A stretch of 64,000 nt of DNA from Leptospira ainazelensis. GTDB lineage: Bacteria; Spirochaetota; Leptospiria; Leptospirales; Leptospiraceae. This document shows, piece after piece, positions 21,624 through 31,737 of the stretch. Below the pieces are notes generated by a model. The model was not told the DNA's origin. It saw only the letters and a program-made list of their open reading frames with translations, and did no database searches. Both the position numbers and the translations under genes were made by a program. The DNA is taken from assembly GCF_016918785.1 (NCBI RefSeq), contig NZ_JAFFPT010000027.1, forward strand, positions 1 through 64,000. The letters run 5' to 3'. Numbering within the stretch: position 1 is the first letter of the stretch; each line of letters starts with the position of its first letter.

Positions 21624-23075
21624 CTAAAATGCGTGACTGAAGTCTAAAAAAAACTGAGTATCTTCCTTTGATTTTGCAAAATCGAGAAGGATCACTGTGG
21701 CCTGATTCCATATAATTCTCAAACCGCTTCCCCAGGAATGTTTATAACCTACGAGGCCTAGATTTTTTTCCGAATTCCAAACCCTGCCTATGTCGAAAAA
21801 AGGAACTAAACTCATTGTAAAGAGTTGATCTCCGATTTTAAAAGTGACGAATCTCCATCGAAGTTCGGCGCTTCCAAAACCGACCATAGGCGCCACAAAT
21901 CGATCCTGTCTGTATCCTCGCATCGTTTGAAGTCCTCCGATCCCCGTAATCGGGCCGTCCAAACTCCATAGATAACGCACTTCGGAAAACGGAGCCCCCG
22001 AGGATGTGTAGCCTAACGCGCCTCTGGTGGCAAAAACCAATTCTTCGAATACGCTCGGAAACAGCTTATGAAAGTATTTTGTCTGGAAGAAAAGTTTATT
22101 ATAATTAAAGTCGGAGCCGGTTCTTTTGGATACGTTGGCTACGTTCATCTCGATCAAAATCCCTCGATCCGGGTCCGGTTCAAAGTCTCTCGTATCGTAA
22201 GCGATTCCCGCCCTCATATAAACGATTTCACCGCCGTTATAACCTTTTATCTTTCCCGCTTGATAGTCTTCCGTGAGTTTTGATTCTCCATTGGGAACCG
22301 AGGTTTCCCAGATACTACCTGCGAGATACGGATCCTTGGATGGATTCCATTTTCCGTCGGAATGACCGATGATATTTTTGGAAATCTCGTTTGCCAAAAC
22401 CCATTTGAACGCTTTCCAAAACGTATAGTCGATACTGTTGAACAAGGTAGTCGAGTTGAATAGATATTGATTGTATCCCTGATCGCTCACGGTCGGTGTC
22501 ACTTCCGATCCCGCCCTTGCAGGACGAATGTAAACTTGAGAATTTTCATAATCGTCGAAGTTTGCGTTGTTTATGGAACTCATACCCGGCTGGTTTCTAG
22601 GACGATACGAAAGAGAATTTAAGGAAGACTCTCCGATCCCGAAGTATTGAGAATTGGGATTGTAATCCAAACCAAGGCTGCTCTTCCATCGAAAAGCCGT
22701 ATTTGCGATATAAGGAGAATCAAATTGGATAAAATGATTTTTCACTCCCTGGTTTGTTTGAAAAAGTTGAATCGTAAGTTTGCTTCGATAAGGTTCGTAT
22801 TCGTAATACGGATCGTTTTTTTTTCCGTTAAAAAAGAGGGTGGCTCGGATTCCTCCTCCCTGACCACGAACCGGGTCCGAACTAAAAAGCGGGAGCGCGG
22901 TAATATACATCCCTTCCTTTTTTTCAGCGAGTTCACCCGGATCGAGTCTCTTACTTTCATCCAAAGGAATTCGTGCGCTCGGTTGATTTTGGAGTCCTTC
23001 CGCAAAAATAGAAACGGTATTCCCAAAGATTACAAAAATCCCAGTAAAAATAAAAATTCTATATTTTTCGAACAT
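21624..23075 (-). CDS. Omp85-superfamily outer membrane beta-barrel protein, no POTRA seen
   Basis: A 483-residue protein with a signal peptide (residues 5-25, cleavage probably near SIFAEG). The mature part looks like alternating amphipathic strands with many aromatic residues and ends in FLDFSHAF, a C-terminal Phe typical of outer membrane barrels. GRGILIEMN near residue 310 and AELRWRFVTF and FDIGRVW near the end resemble the C-terminal barrel of BamA/TamA-like (surface antigen) proteins. No POTRA repeats can fit in the roughly 50 residues between the signal and the first strand, so it is not BamA. Its cargo or function is unknown. It stands alone and divergent from the large lipoprotein gene. 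Confidence 0.75.
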   Translation of the reverse strand: MFEKYRIFIFTGIFVIFGNTVSIFAEGLQNQPSARIPLDESKRLDPGELAEKKEGMYITALPLFSSDPVRGQGGGIRATLFFNGKKNDPYYEYEPYRSKLTIQLFQTNQGVKNHFIQFDSPYIANTAFRWKSSLGLDYNPNSQYFGIGESSLNSLSYRPRNQPGMSSINNANFDDYENSQVYIRPARAGSEVTPTVSDQGYNQYLFNSTTLFNSIDYTFWKAFKWVLANEISKNIIGHSDGKWNPSKDPYLAGSIWETSVPNGESKLTEDYQAGKIKGYNGGEIVYMRAGIAYDTRDFEPDPDRGILIEMNVANVSKRTGSDFNYNKLFFQTKYFHKLFPSVFEELVFATRGALGYTSSGAPFSEVRYLWSLDGPITGIGGLQTMRGYRQDRFVAPMVGFGSAELRWRFVTFKIGDQLFTMSLVPFFDIGRVWNSEKNLGLVGYKHSWGSGLRIIWNQATVILLDFAKSKEDTQFFLDFSHAF

Positions 23076-23539
23076 GGACGCGGATTTCTTTTACAACCAA
23101 ATGGGGGAAAGAATTTTGTTTGTATAGGTTTATTCCTGCTAGGTTTCGACTTTCTTATGGTTTGGAACCCCCCACGGTCCGGAAAATCCTCTCCGTTTGG
23201 ATTTTGAAAATCCTATTTCGTATCCATCCGGCAGAAAAGCCCGCCGGCAAACCCAGTCTCTGAGAATACAAACGGCGTTTTTGAAATTTTTGATTTCGCT
23301 TAACAACAGAGTGGAAAAAAATTTCTTCTTTTTTTTGTATTCCCGTCTTTGTTTTCTTTCGATTTCAAAACGGCGTTTCTCCCATTGAGAACGCATCCAC
23401 GACTCGTTCCGTTGAACCGAAGAACTGCGTTTCCTCCTTATCAATTTTATCGAATTATAATGCAATCAAGACTCTACGTTATAATTGTGCTACTATATTC
23501 AGTCTCAAAAGGCATTGAGAACCGATGCGGAGACCTAAC
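23076..23539. other. Divergent intergenic region
   Basis: It separates the Omp85-like gene (minus) from the first Ig/FG-GAP lipoprotein (plus). It is rich in T tracts. A TATAAT at 23480-23485, about 55 bp before the lipoprotein start, could be a -10 element, but no matching -35 box is evident. I see no gene. Confidence 0.35.
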
Positions 23540-26500
23540 ATGAAACCATTTTTATCCTTACCTATGATTCTCGTTTTATCCTTTTTTTCTTTTGTCGATT
23601 GTTTGGATAGAGGTTCCAACAACCTCCCTCCGATCTTTTCCTATATCGATCTCAAAAGCGGAACCCCGACGGTTCCGTTCGGCGTTTCACAAATCAGTCC
23701 GGGCTCGAGCGTGAGCGGAGTCACTTTGAATACTTCGATTCAAATAGGCTTTAATCGAAATTTGGATTCTTCCACGATCAACTCGTCGACCTTTCGTTTG
23801 GTTCAAGGTTCGACTCCGATCCCGGGATCTTTCAGTCTGACAAACGCGGGAGTTGTCTTCACACCTTCTTCTTCCCTTGCGTCCACCACCGTTTATACGG
23901 TAACTCTTACCAAGGAAGTCAAAGCCGCGGATGGATCCTCTCTTGGAGATGATTTTTCCTGGAACTTTACGACTTCTTCCACGGTGGATACGACGGCTCC
24001 GATCGTTTCCCTCACGACTCCCTTAGTTTCCGCGGTTTCCGTTCCGGTCAATACTTCCGTCAGCGTCGCGTTTAGCGAGACGATGAACTGCGCCTCCTTA
24101 AACACGACCTCGTTTCAACTAAACAATGGAGCCGTCGTCGCGGGTACCGTTTCTTGTTCTGGATCCACGGCAACGTTTACCCCTTCCGCGGCTCTCGCCT
24201 TTAACACGAGTTATACGGCAACGATTTCGGTGGGGGCCCAAGATCTCGCCGGAAATCCGATAGCTTCCGCCTTCAGTTGGAATTTTACGACCGGGTCCGC
24301 TCCGGATTCTACCCCGCCTACCGTTTCTTTTGTAAACCCCTTGAACTCTTCCGTGGGTTTTGCAATCAACGGTTCTCTTGCGGTTGCATTTAGCGAAACT
24401 CTCAACTGTACAACTTTGACGACCGCGAGTTTTGTTTTAAGCGACGGATCCGCAGTCGCCGGAACCGTCTCCTGTCTTGGAACCACCGCTTCTTTTAATC
24501 CCACGGCGGCTCTATCGTATAACACGAATTACACGGCAACGATTACGACTTTTGTGAAGGATCTTTCGGGCAACTCCCTTGCGGCTCCGTTCTCTTGGAG
24601 TTTTACGACCGGGTCCGCTCCGGATTCTACCCCGCCGACGGTTTCCTTGGTGTCCCCTTCCAATTCTCTTTCCGGGGTTGCGGTCAATACCAGTGTAAGC
24701 GCGGTTTTTAGCGAGTTTGTGGATTGTACGACTCTGACTACCGCGAGTTTCACTCTCAACGGCGGTTCCGCAGTCGCTGGTACTGTGAGTTGTTTGGGAA
24801 CTTCAGCCACCTTTACTCCGAGCGCGGTCCTTTCGTATAACACCGCTTACACGGCTACGATTACGACTGCGTTGAGAGATCTAGCGGGGAATTCGATCGC
24901 GGCGACCTATAACTGGAGTTTTACTACGGGGGCCGCTCCGGATTCTACACCGCCGACGGTTTCGGTTACAAATCCTCTGAATTCTTCCGTAGGATTCAGC
25001 GTCAACGGAGTGATCAACGTCGCATTCAGCGAAACTCTAAACTGCGGCTCCGTCACCGCCGCGAGTTTTACTCTAAACGACGGATCGGCTGTGGCAGGAA
25101 CCGTCGGTTGTTCCTCCACGACCGCGACGTTTACTCCTATATCGACACTTTCGTATAACACGTCTTATACGGCCACGATCACGACTGCGGTTCAGGATCT
25201 CGCTGGAAATTCAATCGCTGCTTCCTATATTTGGTCCTTTACAACCGGTTCCGCGCCGGATGTTACGGCTCCGACCGTTTCCATCGTAAATCCGATCGCT
25301 TCATCCGGTGGAGTCGCAACAAACACGACGATCACGGCTGCGTTTAGCGAAGGAATGGATTGTACTTCCTTGACGACCGCTACGTTTACTCTCAATAACG
25401 GAGCCGCCGTGGCCGGAACCGTTTCCTGTTCCGGAACCAACGCGGTTTTTACTCCGAGCGCGGGTCTTCTTCCGGGGACTTCTTACACGGCAACAATTCT
25501 GATCGGGGCCAAAGACTTGGCGAACAATTCGATCGTTTCAAACTATAACTGGAGTTTTACGACCGGAGCCCTTCCGGATACGACCTCCCCGTCCGTTTCG
25601 ATTCAAAATCTTATGAACAAGAGTCTTTTAGAGACAGGATTTGTGATCGGAACCGCTTCGGACGCAAGCGCTGTTTCGCTTGTGGAAGTTTCCATCGATG
25701 GAGGCGCTTATACGACCGCATCCGGAACCACAACTTGGAACTTCAAACTTCCGTCCGGAGCCGCCACTTGGACAACGGGTTCGCAACATACGATATCGGT
25801 TCGAAGTACGGACGCGTCCGGAAATGTTTCAACCATAACCTCCGCGCAAGTAAGAAAGGGAACCAACAAGGACGTAAACGGAGACGGTTATGTTGATCTT
25901 ATAAGCGGAGAATACGGACAAGGCCTTGTCTACATATTTCATTCTTCCGGAACCGGGGGAATCACTGCGACCAATGCAAGTTTAGCAAATCGTTATATTG
26001 TCGGATCGGTAACGGAAGAATTCGGTAGAACGGTTACGTTAGGAGATCTCAACGGAGACGGTTACGCCGACGTGATCGTCGGAGCTCCGGCGGCAAACGC
26101 TTTTGCGGGAAGAGTATATGCTTTCTATTCTTCGGGAAGCGCGGGGGTAAACATCTCCTTTGTCGCGTTTGCATCGGCAAGAATCGACGGAGTCGCTGCA
26201 GGCGAAAAATTCGGAGCCGCGATCGATACGGGCGACGTAGACGGAAACGGATACGCGGATCTTATCGTAGGAGCTCCCAACTCGACAACTTCTCGAGGAA
26301 GGGTTTATATCTTTCATTCTGCGGGAGCCGGCGGAATCGTAGATTCAAGCGCAACTACCGCGGCCTGCACCTTAACCGGAACTGCTTCCAACGATCTATT
26401 CGGAAATTCAGTAGCCTCCGGAAATATCAACGGGGATATCTATGCCGACGTAGCCATAGGTTCTTACGGTTACAACGGTCAAAGGGGAAGGGTTTATATC

Positions 26501-27172
26501 TATCACGGAAGTTCTACGGGTCTCGGCGCAATCAGCACGACACTTTCGAACGGAACCGGAGTTGTAGGAGACCAATTTGGATTCTCCATCGCGGTCGCGG
26601 ACGTAAGTGGAGACGGTTATTCCGATCTCATCGCTAGCGCTCCATTTCTAAATAGCGGCCGAGGTCACTTAGTGATCTATTCTTCCAGCGCAACCTCCGC
26701 CGGAATTTCCACGTTCACAGGTTTGGGAGCCGCGACTTATATCATCCAAGGAGTTACGGTCGACGATCATTTCGGCTATTCTTTGAAGGCGAGAGATCTG
26801 GACAACGACGGAAGGGCCGATATCATCGCAAATTCTACTCCGAATTCGCCCGCCCAAGGACTTGTTTCCATTTTTATGACTCCTCTCGTTGGCTTTACAA
26901 ACGCAGGCACCGCCTCTCTTACCATGACCGGACCGTTGAATGATCTCTACGGATGGGGACTTGCGACGGGAGATATAAACGGAGACGGATATGCTGATCT
27001 TTTGGTGGGTTCTCCGGGTTACAACAACGGAACGTTTCAGGGACGAGTCTATATTTTCCATTCTTCCGGGACGGGTTTGACCACGAATTTACCCGCTTCC
27101 GCTTCGAGAATTATAGACGGTTCCGGACTCAACGGTGGAACCGGAAACTGGTTTGGAATCAATTCCTATTAA
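23540..27172 (+). CDS. Large lipoprotein with six Ig-like (Big_5) domains and a seven-blade FG-GAP propeller
   Basis: A protein of 1210 residues from ATG 23540, which has CGGAG 8 nt upstream. The signal peptide ends in a spirochaete-type lipobox (SFVDC). Six Ig-like domains of about 100 residues follow, each opening like VSLVSPSNSLSGVAVN and closing with YSWSFTTGSAPD, plus a seventh variant domain with SLVEVSIDGGAYTT. The last 430 residues hold seven FG-GAP repeats with calcium-loop motifs (DVNGDGYVDLISG, DLNGDGYADVIVGAP, DVDGNGYADLIVGAP, NINGDIYADVAIGS, DVSGDGYSDLIAS, DLDNDGRADII, DINGDGYADLLVGSP), as in the integrin alpha headpiece. It is probably anchored at the cell surface, possibly an adhesin (inference). 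A paralogue follows in tandem. Confidence 0.88.
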   Translation: MKPFLSLPMILVLSFFSFVDCLDRGSNNLPPIFSYIDLKSGTPTVPFGVSQISPGSSVSGVTLNTSIQIGFNRNLDSSTINSSTFRLVQGSTPIPGSFSLTNAGVVFTPSSSLASTTVYTVTLTKEVKAADGSSLGDDFSWNFTTSSTVDTTAPIVSLTTPLVSAVSVPVNTSVSVAFSETMNCASLNTTSFQLNNGAVVAGTVSCSGSTATFTPSAALAFNTSYTATISVGAQDLAGNPIASAFSWNFTTGSAPDSTPPTVSFVNPLNSSVGFAINGSLAVAFSETLNCTTLTTASFVLSDGSAVAGTVSCLGTTASFNPTAALSYNTNYTATITTFVKDLSGNSLAAPFSWSFTTGSAPDSTPPTVSLVSPSNSLSGVAVNTSVSAVFSEFVDCTTLTTASFTLNGGSAVAGTVSCLGTSATFTPSAVLSYNTAYTATITTALRDLAGNSIAATYNWSFTTGAAPDSTPPTVSVTNPLNSSVGFSVNGVINVAFSETLNCGSVTAASFTLNDGSAVAGTVGCSSTTATFTPISTLSYNTSYTATITTAVQDLAGNSIAASYIWSFTTGSAPDVTAPTVSIVNPIASSGGVATNTTITAAFSEGMDCTSLTTATFTLNNGAAVAGTVSCSGTNAVFTPSAGLLPGTSYTATILIGAKDLANNSIVSNYNWSFTTGALPDTTSPSVSIQNLMNKSLLETGFVIGTASDASAVSLVEVSIDGGAYTTASGTTTWNFKLPSGAATWTTGSQHTISVRSTDASGNVSTITSAQVRKGTNKDVNGDGYVDLISGEYGQGLVYIFHSSGTGGITATNASLANRYIVGSVTEEFGRTVTLGDLNGDGYADVIVGAPAANAFAGRVYAFYSSGSAGVNISFVAFASARIDGVAAGEKFGAAIDTGDVDGNGYADLIVGAPNSTTSRGRVYIFHSAGAGGIVDSSATTAACTLTGTASNDLFGNSVASGNINGDIYADVAIGSYGYNGQRGRVYIYHGSSTGLGAISTTLSNGTGVVGDQFGFSIAVADVSGDGYSDLIASAPFLNSGRGHLVIYSSSATSAGISTFTGLGAATYIIQGVTVDDHFGYSLKARDLDNDGRADIIANSTPNSPAQGLVSIFMTPLVGFTNAGTASLTMTGPLNDLYGWGLATGDINGDGYADLLVGSPGYNNGTFQGRVYIFHSSGTGLTTNLPASASRIIDGSGLNGGTGNWFGINSY

Positions 27173-27191
27173 GAACTTGTCCTAAAACCTG

Positions 27192-27221
27192 TCGAGCGCC
27201 TAGGAGAAACAAGGCGCTCGA
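27192..27221 (+). terminator. Terminator-like hairpin after the first giant lipoprotein gene
   Basis: A perfect 10-bp stem TCGAGCGCCT / AGGCGCTCGA with a 10-base loop, 20 bp after the stop codon. Only three T residues follow, so termination strength is uncertain. Confidence 0.6.
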
Positions 27222-27867
27222 GTTTCACAAGAATGTAGGAACTCCAATGAAAATTTATCAACAATGCATCCTTTAGAAAGTTCATAAATTGCTAAAGGGA
27301 CTGAATCTGTTGGAACTCCATCGTTTTTACTGCGAGCCAAACAGAGTTCTCATACGGAGAATTTTGAGGTTCTGGGCAAGTTTTAAGAATTTTTTGAGAA
27401 AGGCTTTTTTTGAAATCCAGGACAGAAAAAAAAAGCCCTTTTGTTTTTCGACAAACCGGACGAAACAAAAAGACAAAAACTCTTTTGTTTCATTCTTATC
27501 TTAGAATCCGAACGGATTTCCAAAAAGAAATCATCCTTTGAATTTCTAAAAACGAAGGAAGAAAGAAAAAACTTTTTCTTCAAAAAAAAAATCAAAACAA
27601 AAGAATTTTTCTCCTTTCTACAAAAAAAATTCATAACCGCCAACAACCGATCTCTCATTAAAGAATTTTTCAATTCCCATTACGTCGTTTGCCATTCCAA
27701 AAGTAATTCCTTCGGTTTAGAAAAAACTTTCAGTCGCAAATTCGAACCAATCACGCTGTCGGATGATAAAGTTTTCACGTTATAACGCAACCGGATTTTA
27801 ACGTGTAATTTTGATATTCTTTCGGTCAGTGGAAGAGTCGATTCTTGCGACGAGAGGTGAACAGTTT
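27222..27867. other. Intergenic region between the paralogous lipoprotein genes
   Basis: About 640 bp. It contains a TGTAGGAACTCC motif at 27234-27245 and a related GTTGGAACTCC near 27309. From 27400 to 27650 it is dominated by A and T runs. Open frames on both strands here are low-complexity (K/F-rich) and I do not regard them as genes. CGTTATAA near 27779 resembles a sequence upstream of the first paralogue. Confidence 0.45.
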
Positions 27868-30800
27868 ATGAAACATTCAACAAAAGTAATTTTGATACTT
27901 TTTATTTTCCTATTTCAAAATTGCGTGAAAGGTTCTAGTTCGCAAAATCCACTGTATGCTTTTCTTACGTTTCCCGGAGGCGATGCCGTTTTTGGAGTCT
28001 CCCAAATCACGCCGGGTTCAGACGTTACAGGTGCTCCTCTCAATACATCCATCCAGGTTGGGTTTAATCAAGAGATTGATCCTTCCTCCATCAGCAACTC
28101 CTCATTCCGATTGACCCAAGGTTCCACACCCATAACCGGAACGATAACCACCACTTCAAAGAGCGCGATGATTACTCCTTCGAATCTTTTAGCCTCCTCT
28201 ACGGTCTATACCGTTACGCTCTCGAAAGGGATTCTGGCAAGCGACGGTTCCACTCTGCCCGAAGATTATTCCTGGAATTTTACAACTGCGTCCACGGTGG
28301 ATGCGGTTGCACCCGTCGTCTCTCTAGTTACGCCGGCGAATTTACTGACCAATGTCGGAGTCAATACAAACGTAACCGCAGTCTTTTCAGAGGTGATCAA
28401 CTGTGCGACCCTAACTGCCGCAAGTTTTACACTCAACGGTGGTGCTGCTGTAGCAGGAACCGTAAATTGCGCAGGGACATCCGCAACCTTTGATCCGACA
28501 CCCGTTCTCGCTTACAATACAATCTACACCGCGACTCTCACAACGGCTGTCAAAGACCTCGCAGGAAATTCGATTCCTGCAACTTACTCTTGGTCCTTTA
28601 CCACAGGAGCTGCCCCTGATTCTACTTCTCCTGTCGTTTCCTTAGTCACACCCGCAAATCTATCCAATGGCGCAGGAATCAATGCAAACATAAGTGCAGT
28701 CTTTAGCGAAGCCATGGATTGTACCACGATCACTACCGCGAGTTTTACTTTGAGCGATGGGGCCCCAGTCGCAGGGACCGTAAATTGTTCCGGAACTTCG
28801 GCGAGCTTTGATCCCACATTAGCTCTTGCTTACAATACAAACTATACAGCAATTCTTACGACCACGGTAAAAGACGTGTCCGGGAACCCAATGACCGCAA
28901 ATTATTCCTGGAATTTTACTACAAGTGCAGGGCCGGATATGACAGCGCCAGCCGTCTCTTTGGTTACGCCGGCGAATTTACTGACCAATGTCGGAGTGAA
29001 TACAAACGTAACGGCAGTCTTCAGTGAAACAATGGACTGTGCAACCCTAACTACCGCAAGTTTTACGCTCAACGGTGGAGCTGCTGTAGCAGGAACCGTA
29101 AATTGCGCAGGAACATCTGCAACCTTTGATCCGACACCTGCTCTCGCTTACAATACAATCTATACGGCAACTCTTACAACGGCCGTCAAAGACCTCGCTG
29201 GAAATTTGATTCCTGCAACTTACTCTTGGTCCTTTACCACAGGAGCCGCTCCTGATTCTACTTCTCCCGTCGTTTCCTTAGTCACACCTGCAAATCTTTC
29301 CAATGGCGCAGGAATCAATACAAACATAAGCGCAGTCTTTAGCGAAGCCATGGATTGTACCACGATCACTACCGCGAGTTTTACTTTGAGTGATGGGGCC
29401 GCAGTCGCAGGGACCGTAAATTGTTCCGGAACTTTCGCGACCTTGGATCCAACACCCGCTCTTGCATACAACACAAACTATACGGCAACTCTTACGACCA
29501 CGGTAAAAGACGTGTCCGGGAACCCAATGACCGCAAATTATTCCTGGAGTTTTACAACCGGAAATGCACCGGATATCACCGCTCCTTCGGTAACAATTGT
29601 AAATCCTTTAAACGGAACGACAGGAGTCGCAGTGAACTCGAATATCACAGTAGCCTTTACTGAATCGATGGATTGTACCACGATCACTACGGCGAGTTTT
29701 ACTTTGAGTGACGGGGCTGCGGTTCCGGGAACCGTGACCTGTTCAGGCGCTACCGCGACCTTCGATCCAACCGCAGCTTTAGCCCCGGGAACTTTGATTA
29801 CGGCCACCATTGCAGTAGGAGTAAAGGACCTAAGCGGAAATCCTATTGCCGCACCGTATTCTTGGTCCTTTACAACGGGAGCCGCGGTTGATGTGACTCC
29901 ACCTACGGTTACGATCGGAAATCTGAAAAATAGAACAATCCTTGAAAGCGGATTTATTATTGGAACCGCCGCAGACGATAGGGCGGTTTCCTCCGTAGAA
30001 ATTTCTATCGATGCCGCTCCTTATATTAATGTCACGAGCGGAACCACAAACTGGATCTATCAGCTTCCGACGGGAGCCACCACCTGGAAAACGAATTCAG
30101 TACATACGGTTAGCGTTCGCAGTAAGGATTCGGCAGGTCTTTATTCAATTACAACGACGGTTACGAATATCCGAAAAGGAATCAACAAGGACATTAACGG
30201 CGATGGTTACGTCGATATGGTATCGTCCACCTACGCGGGTATTGTTTATATCTTTCATTCCTCCGGAACTGCAGGGATCACCACGACGATCTCTTCTGCT
30301 GCCAGTCGGTATATTGTTGGAGGGCTAACCGAGGACTTTGGAAGAAGCGTAACGTTGGGAGATATAAATGGGGACGGATACGCGGATCTAGTTATAGGCG
30401 CACCTCTTTATAGCGTAGCCCTAGCGAACCGAGGAGCAGCGTATATCTTCTACTCTTCAGGAAGCGCTGGAATTACCATCTCCTATGCAGGATTTGCCTC
30501 CGCGAGAATCGTAGGCGCCGCCACCCAAGATAGATTGGGTTCCAGCATAACTACGGGCGATATCAACGGGGATGGGTATTGGGATCTGGTGTTAGGAGCC
30601 CCGGGTTCCGGAACCAATGGGAAAGTGCATATCTTTCATTCAACGGGTACGAACGGAATTACCGCAGTGGATACGACAACGGCAAACTGCAACTTAACAG
30701 GCGCGGCCAGCGAATCCCTTGGAAACGCACTCGCCTCGGGAAATATCAATGGAGACGTTTACGATGACATTGTTATAGGAGCATACAACAACAACGGAGC

Positions 30801-31491
30801 GAGAGGTAGGGTTGTCGTTTATCACGGAGCGGCGGCGGGATTAGGAGCTGTAAACACAACTCTCGTAAATAATACCGGTAGCGCCGGTGGTGACTGGTTC
30901 GGATTTTCCATTGCCACCGGAGACGTCAATGGGGATGGATTTGCCGATGTGGTTGCCGGTGGAATTATGATCAATGGAGCCAGAGGTCAACTCTACGTAT
31001 TTACTTCCAACGGGGGCAGTGGAATATCCAATACCACAAATCTTAGTTCGGCCCCGCTCATCATTCAGGGCGTGAATGCAGCCGCGCCGGGACCTGCGGA
31101 CGCACTCGGAGGCTCTATTGTGGCAAAAGATTTGGACACAGACGGAAGAGCGGACATCGTCACGGCCGTTTCCAATGGTGGCAATGGAACGGTTCATGTA
31201 TTTATGACTCCCGCTACTGGGACAATCGGCGCTTTTCTCAATACGGGGAACGCGACCAGATCCCTTGCCGGAACAGGTGCATTCGGACTGAGCGCCGCGA
31301 CTACGCTGACTTGCCCGATTTCAGCCGGAGATGTCAACGGAGACGGTTATACGGATCTCTTGATCGGCGGTGGTGCGGGAGTCTATATCTTCCATACTTC
31401 CACCACAGGTATGAGCACAAGTGATCCAAATTTTGCTTCGAGTATCATCAGCTCCGCTCCGGGCGGAGGGATCGGAAGCGTTACCTTCTGA
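27868..31491 (+). CDS. Large lipoprotein, paralogue of the upstream gene (Ig-like domains plus FG-GAP propeller)
   Basis: A protein of 1207 residues from ATG 27868, which has GAGGTG 9 nt upstream. The signal peptide ends with lipobox LFQNC. The architecture repeats its neighbour: six Big_5-type Ig domains (opening VSLVTPANLLTNVGVN or VSLVTPANLSNGAGIN, closing YSWSFTTGAAPD), a variant domain (SSVEISIDAAPYIN), then seven FG-GAP repeats (DINGDGYVDMVSS, DINGDGYADLVIGAP, DINGDGYWDLVLGAP, NINGDVYDDIVIGAY, DVNGDGFADVVAGG, DLDTDGRADIVTAVS, DVNGDGYTDLLIGG). Ig domains 2-3 and 4-5 are almost the same at DNA level with a 636-bp offset, indicating recent internal duplication or conversion. Surface exposure and adhesion are inferred, not shown. 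Confidence 0.88.
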   Translation: MKHSTKVILILFIFLFQNCVKGSSSQNPLYAFLTFPGGDAVFGVSQITPGSDVTGAPLNTSIQVGFNQEIDPSSISNSSFRLTQGSTPITGTITTTSKSAMITPSNLLASSTVYTVTLSKGILASDGSTLPEDYSWNFTTASTVDAVAPVVSLVTPANLLTNVGVNTNVTAVFSEVINCATLTAASFTLNGGAAVAGTVNCAGTSATFDPTPVLAYNTIYTATLTTAVKDLAGNSIPATYSWSFTTGAAPDSTSPVVSLVTPANLSNGAGINANISAVFSEAMDCTTITTASFTLSDGAPVAGTVNCSGTSASFDPTLALAYNTNYTAILTTTVKDVSGNPMTANYSWNFTTSAGPDMTAPAVSLVTPANLLTNVGVNTNVTAVFSETMDCATLTTASFTLNGGAAVAGTVNCAGTSATFDPTPALAYNTIYTATLTTAVKDLAGNLIPATYSWSFTTGAAPDSTSPVVSLVTPANLSNGAGINTNISAVFSEAMDCTTITTASFTLSDGAAVAGTVNCSGTFATLDPTPALAYNTNYTATLTTTVKDVSGNPMTANYSWSFTTGNAPDITAPSVTIVNPLNGTTGVAVNSNITVAFTESMDCTTITTASFTLSDGAAVPGTVTCSGATATFDPTAALAPGTLITATIAVGVKDLSGNPIAAPYSWSFTTGAAVDVTPPTVTIGNLKNRTILESGFIIGTAADDRAVSSVEISIDAAPYINVTSGTTNWIYQLPTGATTWKTNSVHTVSVRSKDSAGLYSITTTVTNIRKGINKDINGDGYVDMVSSTYAGIVYIFHSSGTAGITTTISSAASRYIVGGLTEDFGRSVTLGDINGDGYADLVIGAPLYSVALANRGAAYIFYSSGSAGITISYAGFASARIVGAATQDRLGSSITTGDINGDGYWDLVLGAPGSGTNGKVHIFHSTGTNGITAVDTTTANCNLTGAASESLGNALASGNINGDVYDDIVIGAYNNNGARGRVVVYHGAAAGLGAVNTTLVNNTGSAGGDWFGFSIATGDVNGDGFADVVAGGIMINGARGQLYVFTSNGGSGISNTTNLSSAPLIIQGVNAAAPGPADALGGSIVAKDLDTDGRADIVTAVSNGGNGTVHVFMTPATGTIGAFLNTGNATRSLAGTGAFGLSAATTLTCPISAGDVNGDGYTDLLIGGGAGVYIFHTSTTGMSTSDPNFASSIISSAPGGGIGSVTF

Positions 31492-31655
31492 TCAAATCGT
31501 ATTCTGGCGGAGATTCGGATCAAAATAGAAACGTTTTATCCGCTGTAAAACGTAGATTCTAAGAATTGAATTAGTAGATCCTAATAATAGAATCTATTAA
31601 TCTTTCTGAACAAACAAACAGAGAATTCCCTTATTCGATGATGGACAAAGTATCT

Positions 31656-31694
31656 ATCCTTCCATAAAAGGCCTCGAATCTTTTATGGAAGGAT
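31656..31694. terminator. Strong hairpin between convergent genes
   Basis: A perfect 15-bp stem ATCCTTCCATAAAAG / CTTTTATGGAAGGAT with a 9-base loop. It lies between the end of the second lipoprotein gene and the end of a minus-strand membrane protein gene, so it may serve both. There is no long T-run on either side. Confidence 0.55.
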
Positions 31695-31737
31695 GGGCGT
31701 TTAACGAAGCTTACAGTCTGCCAAAATTAAGAATTTT

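Noticed and set aside
27383..27785. Frames on both strands between the two lipoprotein genes
   Set aside because: They are low-complexity, Phe/Lys-rich sequences arising from A and T runs.
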